In this document: positions 50,360 through 59,615 of the stretch, piece after piece
How positions within the stretch are numbered: position 1 is the first letter of the stretch
Layout: each line of letters begins with the position of its first letter
DNA from: Stigmatella aurantiaca
GTDB taxonomy: Bacteria > Myxococcota > Myxococcia > Myxococcales > Myxococcaceae
Direction: 5' to 3'
NCBI RefSeq assembly: GCF_900109545.1
Contig: NZ_FOAP01000008.1
Location: forward strand, 124,001 to 188,000
DNA length: 64,000 nt
Position numbers and translations under genes: made by a program
The notes under the pieces: generated by a model
Databases searched by the model: none
What the model saw: the letters and a program-made list of their open reading frames with translations, nothing else
What the model was told of the DNA's origin: nothing

Positions 50360-52174
50360 ATGTCCCAGGAGCCCGCCTTGCCGGAAGCCGCCCCTCCGGT
50401 CCCCACGTCCGGGACGCCGCCCCCCCGGGGGCTGGGCGCGCTGCTCTGTCTGCTGCTGCTCCTCGTCCTGCTTCCCGCCGCGGCGGCGAGCGTGCTCCGC
50501 GCCGCCCTGGGATTGCCGCTGTGGGTGGGGGCCGCCGTGGGTGGGGTGGGGGCGCTCGGCATCACGGGCAGGGCCTTCACGCGCTGGCCCGTCTGGCCCA
50601 CGCACGTGGGGGGCTCCCTGCTCCAGGCGCTGTACCTCGCCGCGGTGGCGAGGGTGACGTGGGGGATGCTGGGCATCCCCGTGCTGGACGGGCTGGTCTC
50701 GGTGGGCGGCGGGGATGCGGGCAACCACGCCGCGTTGCGGATGGACTTCGTGACCCGCGACCCTGGCACCTACCAGGGCTTCACCTTCTTCCACACGGTG
50801 ACGTACGGGGCGCAGTGGCTGTTCGGCCTGGACACGTTCGCGGGCTTCCGGGTGGGCTTCTATCTGGTGCCGGCCGTCCTCGCGGGGGTGCTGGCCGCTG
50901 CGCTCGAGCTCGTGGCGGTCCGGCTGTGGCGCTCACCTCGCGCCTGGGCCGTGGCGCAGGGGGCCCTGCTGGCGCTCACCGTCACCGTGTGGCCCTTCCT
51001 GTTGCTGCGGCTGCTGCACTACCACCAGGCGGATGGCTTCTATGGCCACCTCTTCGGGCTGGTGCCGCTGGTCCTCGCCTGGGTGGCCTATGCGCTGCCC
51101 CGCACGGCCTGGGGGCGTTGCGCGGCGCTCGTTGGGTTCACGGTCCTCTACCGGTTCACCTATGGGCTGAACCTGGGGGACTTTCTCCTCATGGCGGGCG
51201 TGCTGGCGCTCGGGGAGGGCTTCTTCTCCTTCAGCCGGGAGCAGCGCTCCCTGGCATGGCTCGCGCGGCTCATGGGGCTCGTGTTCCTGGCGGCGGGGGC
51301 CTATGCCTATACGAAGCTGCTGCCCCTGGGGCCCGTGTACGGCAGCCTCGTTCACCATGATGCCGTGCGGGCCCTGCGGACCCAGGTCTGGGCCGTGGCG
51401 GGGCTTCTGGCCTTGCGCTTCGTCTCCTCGCGGGAAGACAAGGTGGAGCGGCGGCTGATCGACTTCGCCGTGCTCTTCGGCGGCATCAACGCGCTGGTCC
51501 AGGTGGCATACCTGAAGGCGGGGATGCCCGTGGGGTACTACTTCCTCAAGTACGGCTTCCACGCGGTGGTGTTGCTGCTGAGCGCGGCCCTGCTCGTGAC
51601 GAGCCTCCGGATGGGGGCCATGGTTCACGCGGCGCCCTTCCGCGCGAGGCAGTGGAGCGTGGCCCTGGCCCTGCTCGTGGCCGTGGGGCTGTTCGCGGTA
51701 GCGCATGGGTGGAGCCGGGCCTTCGCGGCCTACACGCCCAGCTACCAGGAGCGGGCGCGGGGCCAGCCTCCGTTCGCCCTGCTCGGGGCGCTGGAGGACC
51801 GGGAGAGCTCCGCGCTCATTCGCCAGGTGCTGCGCGAGGAGGGGAAGCGCTTCGGGGGGCTCTTGAGCCCCTCCTGGGCCCGGGTGAACTTCTCGAACGT
51901 GGCCCTCGGGTGGGTGCCGGAGGATTACACGGCCACCAATGGCCACTGGCCCGTGTTCGCCGAGGGCAAGGTGCGGCGGGGCCCTGGCGCCTGTGTCTTC
52001 TGGGAGGCCTCCCCCGAGGACTGGGAGGCCTACCGGCAGCAAGCGCAAGAGGCGGTGCCGGCGCTGGAGGCCGAGGTGAAGCGCCTCCAGTCCGAGCCGG
52101 GGCGCTCCTGCCGGCAGTACCCCGTGGCCTGGACGGCGTCCGGCACCCGGACGCTCTGCTTCCTCTGCGAGTAG
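50360..52174 (+). CDS. Polytopic membrane protein, probable GT-C-type glycosyltransferase
   Basis: 604 residues, about 11-12 transmembrane helices and a periplasmic C-terminal domain of ~150 residues with several Cys. The first long loop holds VSVGGGDAGNHAALRMDFVT, an acidic motif in the place where GT-C enzymes keep their catalytic Asp. No close family is recognised. Starting 3 bp after the DUF2304 gene, it is probably the transferase that uses the polyprenyl-phosphate sugar made by the first gene. Confidence 0.7.
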   Translation: MSQEPALPEAAPPVPTSGTPPPRGLGALLCLLLLLVLLPAAAASVLRAALGLPLWVGAAVGGVGALGITGRAFTRWPVWPTHVGGSLLQALYLAAVARVTWGMLGIPVLDGLVSVGGGDAGNHAALRMDFVTRDPGTYQGFTFFHTVTYGAQWLFGLDTFAGFRVGFYLVPAVLAGVLAAALELVAVRLWRSPRAWAVAQGALLALTVTVWPFLLLRLLHYHQADGFYGHLFGLVPLVLAWVAYALPRTAWGRCAALVGFTVLYRFTYGLNLGDFLLMAGVLALGEGFFSFSREQRSLAWLARLMGLVFLAAGAYAYTKLLPLGPVYGSLVHHDAVRALRTQVWAVAGLLALRFVSSREDKVERRLIDFAVLFGGINALVQVAYLKAGMPVGYYFLKYGFHAVVLLLSAALLVTSLRMGAMVHAAPFRARQWSVALALLVAVGLFAVAHGWSRAFAAYTPSYQERARGQPPFALLGALEDRESSALIRQVLREEGKRFGGLLSPSWARVNFSNVALGWVPEDYTATNGHWPVFAEGKVRRGPGACVFWEASPEDWEAYRQQAQEAVPALEAEVKRLQSEPGRSCRQYPVAWTASGTRTLCFLCE

Positions 52175-52178
52175 CGGC

Positions 52179-53030
52179 TCAGGGCGCGACGATGCGGCGG
52201 TAGCGCGCCTGGAGGAAGAGGTAGGCCGCATAGGCCACCAGCCCCAGGGCGACGATGCCCAGCAGCACCGCGCCGAACGGCTGGTCCGCGAGGACGGCCA
52301 GGGACTCATCCAGCCCCTTGGCCTCGCTGGGGTTGGACCGGAGGGCGGCGAGCAGGAGGAAGCCGCCGATGAGGGTGAAGACGACGCCGCGCGCCGCGAG
52401 CCCGAAGCGGCTCACCCGGATGGCCCACTCGCGGTGGGTGGGCGTCATGCGTCCCAGGGAGAGCTTCTCGCGGAACTTCGCCGTGTACGCGTTGCGGAAC
52501 TGGGCGATCGCGAAGGCCATCACACCCGCGCCCACCAGCGCGACCAGCGCGGCCCCGAAGGGCTGGGAGAGCAGCTCCGCCGTCCACCCCTGCGTGCCAC
52601 GTCCCTTCTGGGCCCCGGCGCCCGTCACCAGGTGGACCGCGGAGAGGGCGAGCGTGACGTGCAGGATGCCACTGCCGAAGTAGCCCGCGCGGGTGACGAG
52701 CCCCTTGCCGTCGCGGCCCTTCTGCTCGGGATCCAGGATCGCCTGGACGAAGCGCCAGGCGGCGAAGGCGACGAGGCCCGCGGCCAGGAGCGACATCAGC
52801 ACGATGCCGAAGGGCTGCTCTGCCAGGGTGACGAGCGCGCCCTTCGTGTCCGTGGCCTTGCCGCCGGAGCCCAGCGCCAGCTTCACCGCGAGCACCCCGA
52901 TGGTGGCGTACACCACGCCCCGGGCCGCGTAGCCGAACCGGGCGTAGCGCGCCACCCAGCCGCCCACCGTGTGTCCTGCCTGCTCCAGCCGATCCATGCT
53001 GGGCCCATGGCCCATCTGCAGTGTCGCCAT
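52179..53030 (-). CDS. DUF1206-family membrane protein (three repeats)
   Basis: 283 residues from the ATG at 53030 (GGGAG upstream). Three homologous ~85-residue units, each with two transmembrane helices and a YARFGYAARGVVYATIGVLA / GYFGSGILHVTLALSAVHLV / SRFGLAARGVVFTLIGGFLL start and an EQPFG/SQPFG/DQPFG middle. The family is widespread in actinobacteria and myxobacteria and lacks a known function. It follows the radical SAM-glycosyltransferase operon after 61 bp and may be a separate unit. Confidence 0.88.
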   Translation of the reverse strand: MATLQMGHGPSMDRLEQAGHTVGGWVARYARFGYAARGVVYATIGVLAVKLALGSGGKATDTKGALVTLAEQPFGIVLMSLLAAGLVAFAAWRFVQAILDPEQKGRDGKGLVTRAGYFGSGILHVTLALSAVHLVTGAGAQKGRGTQGWTAELLSQPFGAALVALVGAGVMAFAIAQFRNAYTAKFREKLSLGRMTPTHREWAIRVSRFGLAARGVVFTLIGGFLLLAALRSNPSEAKGLDESLAVLADQPFGAVLLGIVALGLVAYAAYLFLQARYRRIVAP

Positions 53031-53091
53031 CGTGTCTTCTCCCGGATGCTTTGGCGGGCTTGAAGATGGGCATTCACGCGGCCAGGACATG

Positions 53092-53949
53092 TCAGGGCTT
53101 GCCTGTGTGCTTGCCCTCCACGCTGGACGGGTCGAACCCGGTGTAGCGCCCTTGCCACTTCTGGAAGTCGCCCTCGCAGGTGCCCCAGTAGTAGCCGGTG
53201 CGGTAATTCTCCAGGCAGGTGGAAAGGTTGATGAGCTCGCTGGCCTTCCGGTGCATGCCGCCGAGGCGGTGCTGCTCGTCACCGTGGGTGAGGTGCACCA
53301 CGTCGCCGTGGCGTTTCTGGGTCAGGCCCAGGGCGAGCTGCAAGCGGATGAGCAGGTCCAGGTCCTCCCATCCCCAGCCTGACAGCTCCGCGTTCATCCC
53401 GTTGATTTCCTCGAAGTGCTTGCGCCGCATCATCACCAGCCCCGGCCCGTTGCGGCTGCCGTCGCGCAGGTTCATGCGGCGGGTCTCCACCTGCGCGATG
53501 CGGCCCTTCTGGTCCACGAAGCGCATGAGGTAGGCCAGCTCGCGCAGGCGCGAGCGGCGCTTGGAGGGCGGGTGCGATTCGAAGACGCGGTCCACGGTGA
53601 CGAAGTGCCGCTTGCCCAGCAGCGCCAGGGACTCCGCCAGGAAGTCCCTCCGCAGCACCACATCCGTGTCGAGAAAGAGCAGGTGCCCGGCCCGGGCCGT
53701 GGAGGCGCCCAGGTTGAGCGCCAGGGACTTATTAAAGGAGGTGCCCCGCATCTCCAGGCCGCGCAGCCCCGGGAAGCGGTGGGCCCGGAGCACCCGGCGG
53801 AACATCCGGATGTCCCCGCCGCAGTTCACCACCAGCACCTCGAAGGGGTGGGCGGCGAAGAAGCGGCGGTTGCGGCCCAGGGTGGCGTCCAGCTCGGGCC
53901 GCCCGCTCCAGGGGATGATGATGGACAGATGGGGCTGCTTCGCTTCCAT
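53092..53949 (-). CDS. GT2 glycosyltransferase with galactosyltransferase-like C-terminus
   Basis: 285 residues from the ATG at 53949 (GAGGGAC upstream). A GT-A fold is shown by LSIIIPWSGRPELDATL, the nucleotide/metal motif LLFLDTDVVLRRDFL (DTD), and the acceptor region ELSGWGWEDLDLLIRL (GWGxED, as in chondroitin-polymerase and beta-1,4-galactosyltransferases). Soluble and cytosolic. Last of five tightly packed minus-strand genes (29-bp gap from the radical SAM gene). Confidence 0.88.
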   Translation of the reverse strand: MEAKQPHLSIIIPWSGRPELDATLGRNRRFFAAHPFEVLVVNCGGDIRMFRRVLRAHRFPGLRGLEMRGTSFNKSLALNLGASTARAGHLLFLDTDVVLRRDFLAESLALLGKRHFVTVDRVFESHPPSKRRSRLRELAYLMRFVDQKGRIAQVETRRMNLRDGSRNGPGLVMMRRKHFEEINGMNAELSGWGWEDLDLLIRLQLALGLTQKRHGDVVHLTHGDEQHRLGGMHRKASELINLSTCLENYRTGYYWGTCEGDFQKWQGRYTGFDPSSVEGKHTGKP

Positions 53950-53978
53950 GCCGTCCCTCGCCTCGTGTCCGTTTGGGG

Positions 53979-54857
53979 TCAGAAGGCGTGCGCCTCGTCC
54001 CCGGCGGCCTTGCCGAAGCCCTCGATGATGCCCCGGTTCTGCGGCACCGTGCAGGGGCACACCTCGTAGCGGCAGGGCCGGGGCGCCTCCCACAGCTTCA
54101 GCGTCCCGTCGAAGACGTTGCCCAGGTGCCCATCCCCGAAGCGCTTGCCGGGGTAACACGAGAAGGCATCCCCCTTGGGGTGGATGATGAAGTACTTGCT
54201 GCCCGCGTGGCACAGGCGGCCCTTGAGCTGGTAGCCGCGGTTCATCTGGGACGGGGACACCATGTCCCCGAAGGCCCGGTCGATGCGCCAGCGGTCCAGC
54301 CACCCGTACTCGGCCGGCTTGCCGTTCACCCGCATGAGCTGCGGGTAGAACTTGATGCCCGCCTCCTCGAAGCGCTCGCGGCTCCCGGAGACCGCGGGCA
54401 CCTGTCCGGGCACCACCACGCTGTTGACGACGAAGGTCGCCCGGGGCCACCTGGCCAGCATCTCCTGGACCGCCTGGGCCTTCTCGAAGAAGACCGCCTC
54501 CTCCACCTCCTCGCGGTGGAGCGAGCACGAGAAGGTGCGCAGTTGCTCGCCCGCGGCCTCGATGAAGGTGGAGAGCACCCGCAGCGGGGCGGAGAGGTTG
54601 GTGAGCAGCGAGACCTTGTGACCCGCCGCGGCCAGCCGCTGGGCCACCTCCGGCAGCCGCTTGAGGAGGAAGGGCTCGCCGCCGGAGATCTTGAACTCCC
54701 AGCTTCCGGGCAGGGCGGTCAGCGTGGCGAGGGCCGCTTCGAGCTGCGCGTCCGTGGGGCCGCCGATGCCCGGCATGTGCTTCTGCACGCAGTACGTGCA
54801 GCGGTAGTTGCACCCGCCGACGATGTTCCAGCTCACGGTGGGCCGGGGGCCGCTCAT
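53979..54857 (-). CDS. Radical SAM protein with SPASM-like C-terminal cysteines (short)
   Basis: 292 residues. The [4Fe-4S]-SAM motif is WNIVGGCNYRCTYCVQKH (CxxxCxxC), followed by EFKISGGEPFLL (GGEP) and LLTNLSAPL. The C-terminus carries an auxiliary-cluster-like cysteine set (GRLCHAGSKYFI, FSCYPGKRFGDG, RPCRYEVCPCTVP). It overlaps the preceding radical SAM gene by 4 nt. Such proteins modify peptides, sugars or lipids; no precursor peptide gene is visible next to it, so a small molecule or glycan substrate is more likely. Confidence 0.87.
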   Translation of the reverse strand: MSGPRPTVSWNIVGGCNYRCTYCVQKHMPGIGGPTDAQLEAALATLTALPGSWEFKISGGEPFLLKRLPEVAQRLAAAGHKVSLLTNLSAPLRVLSTFIEAAGEQLRTFSCSLHREEVEEAVFFEKAQAVQEMLARWPRATFVVNSVVVPGQVPAVSGSRERFEEAGIKFYPQLMRVNGKPAEYGWLDRWRIDRAFGDMVSPSQMNRGYQLKGRLCHAGSKYFIIHPKGDAFSCYPGKRFGDGHLGNVFDGTLKLWEAPRPCRYEVCPCTVPQNRGIIEGFGKAAGDEAHAF

Positions 54858-55894
54858 GGCAGGTCTCCCGCCTCGAGCATCTCGCGCAAGTCCCGGGAGG
54901 CCGCGAAGTTCATGTCGTGCTTTCCGCAGCGGGCGCAGCCCGGGTAGTACTCCCCACGGTGCAGCCGCTGGCGCACCGCCTCGTACGCGGGGGCCCGCCA
55001 CACCTCCTGGAAGGACCCGTCCTTCACGTGCCCGGCCTCGATGTGCTCGCAGCAGAAGAAGACGCGCCCGTCCACGTAGACGCGGCTGTAGAGGTAGCCC
55101 GCGAAGCAGCCCGTCTCCTGCCCGGAGGGCCACTTCCCCGAGAGCTGCGCCTCGTACGCATCCAGGTTGTGCTTCACCTTCAGGGCCTTGGCCTGCTTGC
55201 GCGCCGCGGGAATCAGCTCTTCGAGGACCTGCTGCCGCTGGGCGGCCGTGAGCGCGTGGTGCTCGGTGCCCCGGGGCACATCCCCCACCTTGAAGGAGGC
55301 CCGCGCGCCCACCTCGTGCGCGAGCCGCACCATGGCGGGCAGCTCCAGGTAGTTCACCCCGTTGATGACCTGCACCAGGTTCACGGCCGTCACGTCCCGC
55401 ACCGTCCGGACGCCCTCCAGCAGCCGGTGAAACGTCTCCGGCGGCTGGTTGGGGTGATAGGCGGCGTAGGTCTCCGGGGAGGCGGAGGCCATGTTGAGGA
55501 GCATCTGGTCCACCGCGAGCGCCCGCACCCGCTCCCAGTCACACAGGGTGCCATTGGAGATGACGGTGAGCCGCAGGCCCCGGGCCTTCACCTGGGCGAT
55601 GAAGGCGTAGATGTCCGGGTGGGTGAAGGGCTCGCCTCCGCCGCTGATGACGATCCGCTCGGCGCCCGCCTCGGCGCACTCCTCCACCATGCGGTGGAAG
55701 GTGGCCGCGTCCATCCGCTGCCGCTTCCAGGCCACCGGCTTGGGCTGGGCCAGGTCCGGCGCGTAGTTCCAGCAGGTGATGCAGTCGAGGTTGCACGCGT
55801 TGGTGACGTCCAGGTGGACCGTCTCGGGCCCCGTGCGAGGCCTGCGCTCCAGGTAGCCCTTCAGGCGTTCCTTCATCGCATCCGGGTTCTTCAT
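54854..55894 (-). CDS. Radical SAM protein with SPASM domain
   Basis: 346 residues. HLDVTNACNLDCITCWNYAP supplies CxxxCxxC; ERIVISGGGEPFTHPD and LTVISNGTLCDW follow. The C-terminal SPASM part is typical (TGCFAGYLYSRVYVDGRVFF, CCEHIEAGHV, GCARCGKHDMN). It overlaps both neighbours by 4 nt (MurG-like glycosyltransferase before, second radical SAM after), so all are probably made together. Reaction unknown; the paired SPASM enzymes and glycosyltransferases suggest modification of a glycan or glycolipid head group. Confidence 0.88.
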   Translation of the reverse strand: MKNPDAMKERLKGYLERRPRTGPETVHLDVTNACNLDCITCWNYAPDLAQPKPVAWKRQRMDAATFHRMVEECAEAGAERIVISGGGEPFTHPDIYAFIAQVKARGLRLTVISNGTLCDWERVRALAVDQMLLNMASASPETYAAYHPNQPPETFHRLLEGVRTVRDVTAVNLVQVINGVNYLELPAMVRLAHEVGARASFKVGDVPRGTEHHALTAAQRQQVLEELIPAARKQAKALKVKHNLDAYEAQLSGKWPSGQETGCFAGYLYSRVYVDGRVFFCCEHIEAGHVKDGSFQEVWRAPAYEAVRQRLHRGEYYPGCARCGKHDMNFAASRDLREMLEAGDLP

Positions 55895-56979
55895 GTGAGC
55901 AGCTCCAGCAGCGCCCGGGCCGCGGGCTCCGCGCCATTGCGCTCTACCTTCTTCCGGGCCCCCGCGCTCAGGCGCTGGCGCACCTCGGGCTTGAGCACCT
56001 CCCGCACCGCCTGGGAGAGCCCGTCCCGGGTCAGCGGCACGCACGCCAGCCCCGCCCCGGCCGCCGCCACCTCGCGCGCGCGCTTCTCCTGGTCATCCAC
56101 CATCCGCTCGAAGGGGATGAAGACGGAGGGGATGCCCGCGTAGAGCAGCTCGTGCACGGCGTTGTAGCCCGCCGCCGTCACCGCCGCGTCGAAGGCGGGC
56201 AGGAAGTCCAGCGCGGGGTAGCGGCCCTGGAGCACCACCGCGCCCTCCAGCGCGGGCGGCTGCTCGCGCCACAGCGGGCCCGCGCCCACCACCAGCCGCA
56301 CGCCGGGCAGCTCCTGGACCACCTGGGCCGTGAGCGTCAACGCGCGGGCCCCCTCGGGGTCGCCTCCGCCGCCGAAGGAGGCATAGAGCAGGGTGCCCTC
56401 CTCGGGCAGCCCCAGGGCCTTGCGCGCCTGGGCCCGGGAGGGCAGCTCGTGGCGCTCGCGGATGAGGATGGGGCCCACGGCCAGGGCCTTGGCGGGCTCG
56501 GGCACCGGCCCGGCCTGGGCCACGCTGTCATGGGGGATGAGCACCCGGTCATACAGCCGCAGCGAGGCCTGGAGCAGCCCGGAGCCGGCCGCCTCGGCCC
56601 GCTGCTCGCGGAAGACGAAGACGTTCTTCTGCCGCCAGCGCAGCACGGGGATGAGCTCCTCGAAGGAGCCGGTGGGGTAGGTGTCCACCACCAGCACGTC
56701 CGGGTCGAACGCGGCCAGGGTGTTCCACGTCACCGTCTGCGCCAGCTTGAGGTAGGTGCCCTTGCGCAGGCCACAGTGCTCGCGGACGGTCTTCGAGGGC
56801 AGCTTCACCGCCGCGAAGCCCTCCCGGTAGATGACGTGGTCCGCCTCGGAGGAGGTGAGGAAGAGCACCTCGCACTCAGGAGAGAGCCGCCGCAGCGCCC
56901 GCGCGATGGAGACCAGGCGCGTGACGTGGCCCAGCCCCAGGCCGTTGACGGCGTAGAAGACGAAGCGGGGCGCGCCCAT
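55891..56979 (-). CDS. MurG-like GT-B glycosyltransferase
   Basis: 362 residues. The Gly-rich N-terminal loop FYAVNGLGLGHVTRLVSIAR and the C-terminal donor-binding segment FDAAVTAAGYNAVHELLYAG...SVFIPF are characteristic of GT28/GT1-type enzymes related to MurG. LYASFGGGGDPEG marks the linker to the C-domain. Cytosolic, possibly membrane-peripheral. Its ATG shares one base with the stop of the TPR gene (TGATG), and its end overlaps the radical SAM gene by 4 nt. Confidence 0.88.
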   Translation of the reverse strand: MGAPRFVFYAVNGLGLGHVTRLVSIARALRRLSPECEVLFLTSSEADHVIYREGFAAVKLPSKTVREHCGLRKGTYLKLAQTVTWNTLAAFDPDVLVVDTYPTGSFEELIPVLRWRQKNVFVFREQRAEAAGSGLLQASLRLYDRVLIPHDSVAQAGPVPEPAKALAVGPILIRERHELPSRAQARKALGLPEEGTLLYASFGGGGDPEGARALTLTAQVVQELPGVRLVVGAGPLWREQPPALEGAVVLQGRYPALDFLPAFDAAVTAAGYNAVHELLYAGIPSVFIPFERMVDDQEKRAREVAAAGAGLACVPLTRDGLSQAVREVLKPEVRQRLSAGARKKVERNGAEPAARALLELLT

Positions 56980-58262
56980 CAGGAGTGATCCCTCCAGTCG
57001 CGATCCTCACTGCGCTCACTGGCCCGCACCGCCGCCTCCTGGGCCGCGGCCTGGGCCGCCGCCGCTTCGCTCGCGCCGTCGAGGTCCAGCAGCTTGCTCA
57101 CGCCGTAGGCCGCCAAGCCCGTCGCCAGCACTCCGCCCGCGGCCAGCGCCGCCACCTCTTCCAGGGAGCGCTCCGGGGTGTACTGCCAGGCGGGCACCTG
57201 GATCATGTCCGGATAGGCCCGGTGGCGGTGGGTATACGGGTCGTACCCCCCCAGCTCGCTCCAGTGCACGGTCTTGCCCCCCCTCCTCAGGACCTTCACG
57301 GGAGGCGGCTGGCCCGCGGAGGCCATGTTCGCGCACGGGGGACACGCCAGGACGTTCGTGACGTCCGTGCCCCGCTTGAGGGGCACCCCCTTCCGGAAGG
57401 TGGCGTTGGCCAGCGGGCGCGCGCAGAAGTAGCAGCCCACGCGCTCGCCCTCGGGCAGAAACGCCTTTTCGCCGAAGAGGCGCTGGGCCCACTGCCGCGC
57501 GGCCTCCGCGCTCTCCTGGGCGTTCTGGACTTCAACCTCGGCCTCCGGGAGCCAGAGCCCCCCTGGCTGGACCCGCGCCAGGGCCTCGCGCGCCCGCTGC
57601 TCGGCCATCGTGGCCTGGTTGAGGACCGCCCGCAGGTCGTCGTCCTCGTTCAGCCGCAGGGCATGTTCCACCTGGATGAGTTTGCCGGCGCTCTTCTCCA
57701 GCCGCGCTTCGTACCGCAGGAGGTCCTTTTGGGGCATGGGGGCCTCCAGACCCCGTGGCCGGTGCTGCCGGAGGGAGGAGGTCGCCTTGAACACCCGGTA
57801 CACCACGAACAGGAGGATGCCGCCGGCGATGAAGATGCAGCCCAGGATCACGAACTCCAGCGAGGGGAAGCTCGAGGAACGGGATTCCTGGCCCGCTTCG
57901 TCAAAGCCCATCTCCCGCAGCTTGCCGTCGATCTCCGCCTGCTTGTACGCCGGGTCGAGGGTGCGCGCGTGGAGCAGGGCGTCCCGGGCCTCGTCGAAGC
58001 GGTTGAGCTTCCGCAGCGCCAGGCCCCGGTTGTACTGCCAGCGCGCCTTGCCGGGCTCCAGCGCCGCGGCCTGGTCGAACCACCCAAGCGCCCCCGCGTA
58101 ATCCTTGGCGTCGTAGAGGCGCTTGCCCTGCTCGTACACCGCCAGGGCCTGGGCGGAGACGTCCGCCCCGGCCTGTGAGGAGGCGGCCTCCGGGGCTTCC
58201 TGCGCCCAGGCCAGGGGCGCCAGGAGGAGCAGCACCCCCAGCGCCAGGATGTTCCGTTGCAT
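56979..58262 (-). CDS. Exported TPR protein with one membrane helix and zinc-ribbon-like cysteines
   Basis: 427 residues. Signal peptide MQRNILALGVLLLLAPLAWA. TPR units (AVYEQGKRLYDAKDYAGALG; WQYNRGLALRKLNRFDEARD) at ~35-105, a transmembrane helix (LEFVILGCIFIAGGILLFVV) at ~138-160, then a cytosolic coiled coil and a cysteine pattern VGCYFCARPL...LACPPCANM that fits a zinc ribbon, and a Gly/Ala-rich hydrophobic stretch near the C-terminus. A GTG directly before the ATG is an alternative start. First gene of the radical SAM-glycosyltransferase operon, perhaps a membrane scaffold. No family recognised. Confidence 0.72.
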   Translation of the reverse strand: MQRNILALGVLLLLAPLAWAQEAPEAASSQAGADVSAQALAVYEQGKRLYDAKDYAGALGWFDQAAALEPGKARWQYNRGLALRKLNRFDEARDALLHARTLDPAYKQAEIDGKLREMGFDEAGQESRSSSFPSLEFVILGCIFIAGGILLFVVYRVFKATSSLRQHRPRGLEAPMPQKDLLRYEARLEKSAGKLIQVEHALRLNEDDDLRAVLNQATMAEQRAREALARVQPGGLWLPEAEVEVQNAQESAEAARQWAQRLFGEKAFLPEGERVGCYFCARPLANATFRKGVPLKRGTDVTNVLACPPCANMASAGQPPPVKVLRRGGKTVHWSELGGYDPYTHRHRAYPDMIQVPAWQYTPERSLEEVAALAAGGVLATGLAAYGVSKLLDLDGASEAAAAQAAAQEAAVRASERSEDRDWRDHS

Positions 58263-58308
58263 CACGTGCCAGCGCTCCCGCGAGTTGGAGGCTGGCGACG
58301 TTAACAGG

Positions 58309-59511
58309 TTACGGCTCGGCCAGGACGGCTTCCAGGGTCCGGGCCTGCACCCAGCCGTCGTGATACACGACGCCCACGGGCTGCACGGTGTCGCTCCGGT
58401 AGAGCCCCACCTTCAGGTAGTTGAGCATGCCGGAGAACATCGTCGCGATCTTCTTCTTGGGCAGCACGAGCTGGCCGTTGTGGTACAGCTCCACGAAGCC
58501 CACGGTGGCATCGGCGGACCACTTCACGTGGAAGATGAAGTCGTGCCACGTGTTGCGCACCAAGGGCGTCTTCCAGACGATGACCGGGGTGTTGCCGCCA
58601 ATCGACAGGCGGATCTCCTCGCCGTAGACGTAGAACTCCACGGGCGGCGAGCCGCTGCTGCCCTCGTGGTGCCACTGGGTGAAGAGCTGCCAGGTCTTCG
58701 CGCTGGGGAAGTCCGAGGCGAACCGGGTGCTCCAGCGGTAGTAGAACTCGGAGTTCACCGGCTCGTGGGACATGTAGACCAGCTCGTTGCGGTTGCCGCT
58801 CGAGTTGATGGGGTCATCGCCCTGCTTCACGGTGGCCTTGATGGCGTAGGAGCCCTGGCGGGCAGGCGAGTTGACGACCTGCAACCGGTCCGCGCTCACC
58901 GCCTGGGTATGGCTCCACTGGGCGATGCTCCCCGTCTCGAAGTCGCCGCGCCACACCACGCCGGGGACCGCCGCGGCCGCCTCGCCCGCGCAGACCCGGG
59001 CCTCGGTGATGGAGGACCACTGGCTCACGCTGTTGCCATCCACCTTGATGCGCAGGTAGCGCGCGCTGCGCGAGCTGAACCGGTACGTCTCGGCGGCGGT
59101 GGTGGTGCCGCTGCTGGTGCCGCTGTAGACGGAGGTGAAGTTCGTCCCGTCCGTGGAGACGGACAGCGAGAAGGGGCTGGTGCGCTGGTTGCCCTGGTGC
59201 CACGCCACCGCCGCGCCGGCGACGTTCTTCGCCGCGCCGAGATCAAACTGGATCCAGCTTCCGGGGCCGAGGTGGCTCCAGCGCGTCAGCAGGTTGTCGT
59301 CCTGGGTATTGCTGGGCCCATTGCCAGTGCCATCATCGCCGATGGCCGTCACCGTGGTGGCGGCCAGGATCGAGCAGTTCTGCAGGGTGAGGGCCTCCGC
59401 CTGCATCTCCACGGGCGGAAGGGCATCCTCCTCGGACAGGGCACCGGGGCCACACCCCGCGAAAGGGGAGGCAAGCAGGGCGGTGGCGAGGAAGAGGGAC
59501 TTCTTATGCAT
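58309..59511 (-). CDS. Lipoprotein with F5/8C domain and polysaccharide-lyase-like jelly roll
   Basis: 400 residues. GGAG precedes the ATG at 59511; lipobox SPFAGC. Residues ~45-175 form an F5/8 type C (discoidin) sugar-binding domain (NLLTRWSHLGPGSWIQFDLG; SARYLRIKVDGNSVSQWSSI). Residues ~185-400 resemble the heparinase-I/PL14099-like 'polysaccharide lyase' beta-jelly roll (FETGSIAQWSHTQ; EFYYRWSTRFASDFPSAKTW; WHDFIFHVKWSADATVGFVE; YLKVGLYRSD). Likely surface-anchored enzyme or binder acting on acidic polysaccharide. Separate from the upstream regulator gene. Confidence 0.83.
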   Translation of the reverse strand: MHKKSLFLATALLASPFAGCGPGALSEEDALPPVEMQAEALTLQNCSILAATTVTAIGDDGTGNGPSNTQDDNLLTRWSHLGPGSWIQFDLGAAKNVAGAAVAWHQGNQRTSPFSLSVSTDGTNFTSVYSGTSSGTTTAAETYRFSSRSARYLRIKVDGNSVSQWSSITEARVCAGEAAAAVPGVVWRGDFETGSIAQWSHTQAVSADRLQVVNSPARQGSYAIKATVKQGDDPINSSGNRNELVYMSHEPVNSEFYYRWSTRFASDFPSAKTWQLFTQWHHEGSSGSPPVEFYVYGEEIRLSIGGNTPVIVWKTPLVRNTWHDFIFHVKWSADATVGFVELYHNGQLVLPKKKIATMFSGMLNYLKVGLYRSDTVQPVGVVYHDGWVQARTLEAVLAEP

Positions 59512-59615
59512 GGGGAAAAGCTCCATGGGTCGGGGGTGTCCAGAACTCAACTGCACCTCCCGTGCCCACGGGCCTCGAACCGTGTGAACCCTGACATTTT
59601 GGGAACTTGAGGACA

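Noticed and set aside
59560..59590. GGTTCGAGGCCC-like string resembling a tRNA T-arm
   Set aside because: No matching acceptor, D or anticodon arms can be built around it.
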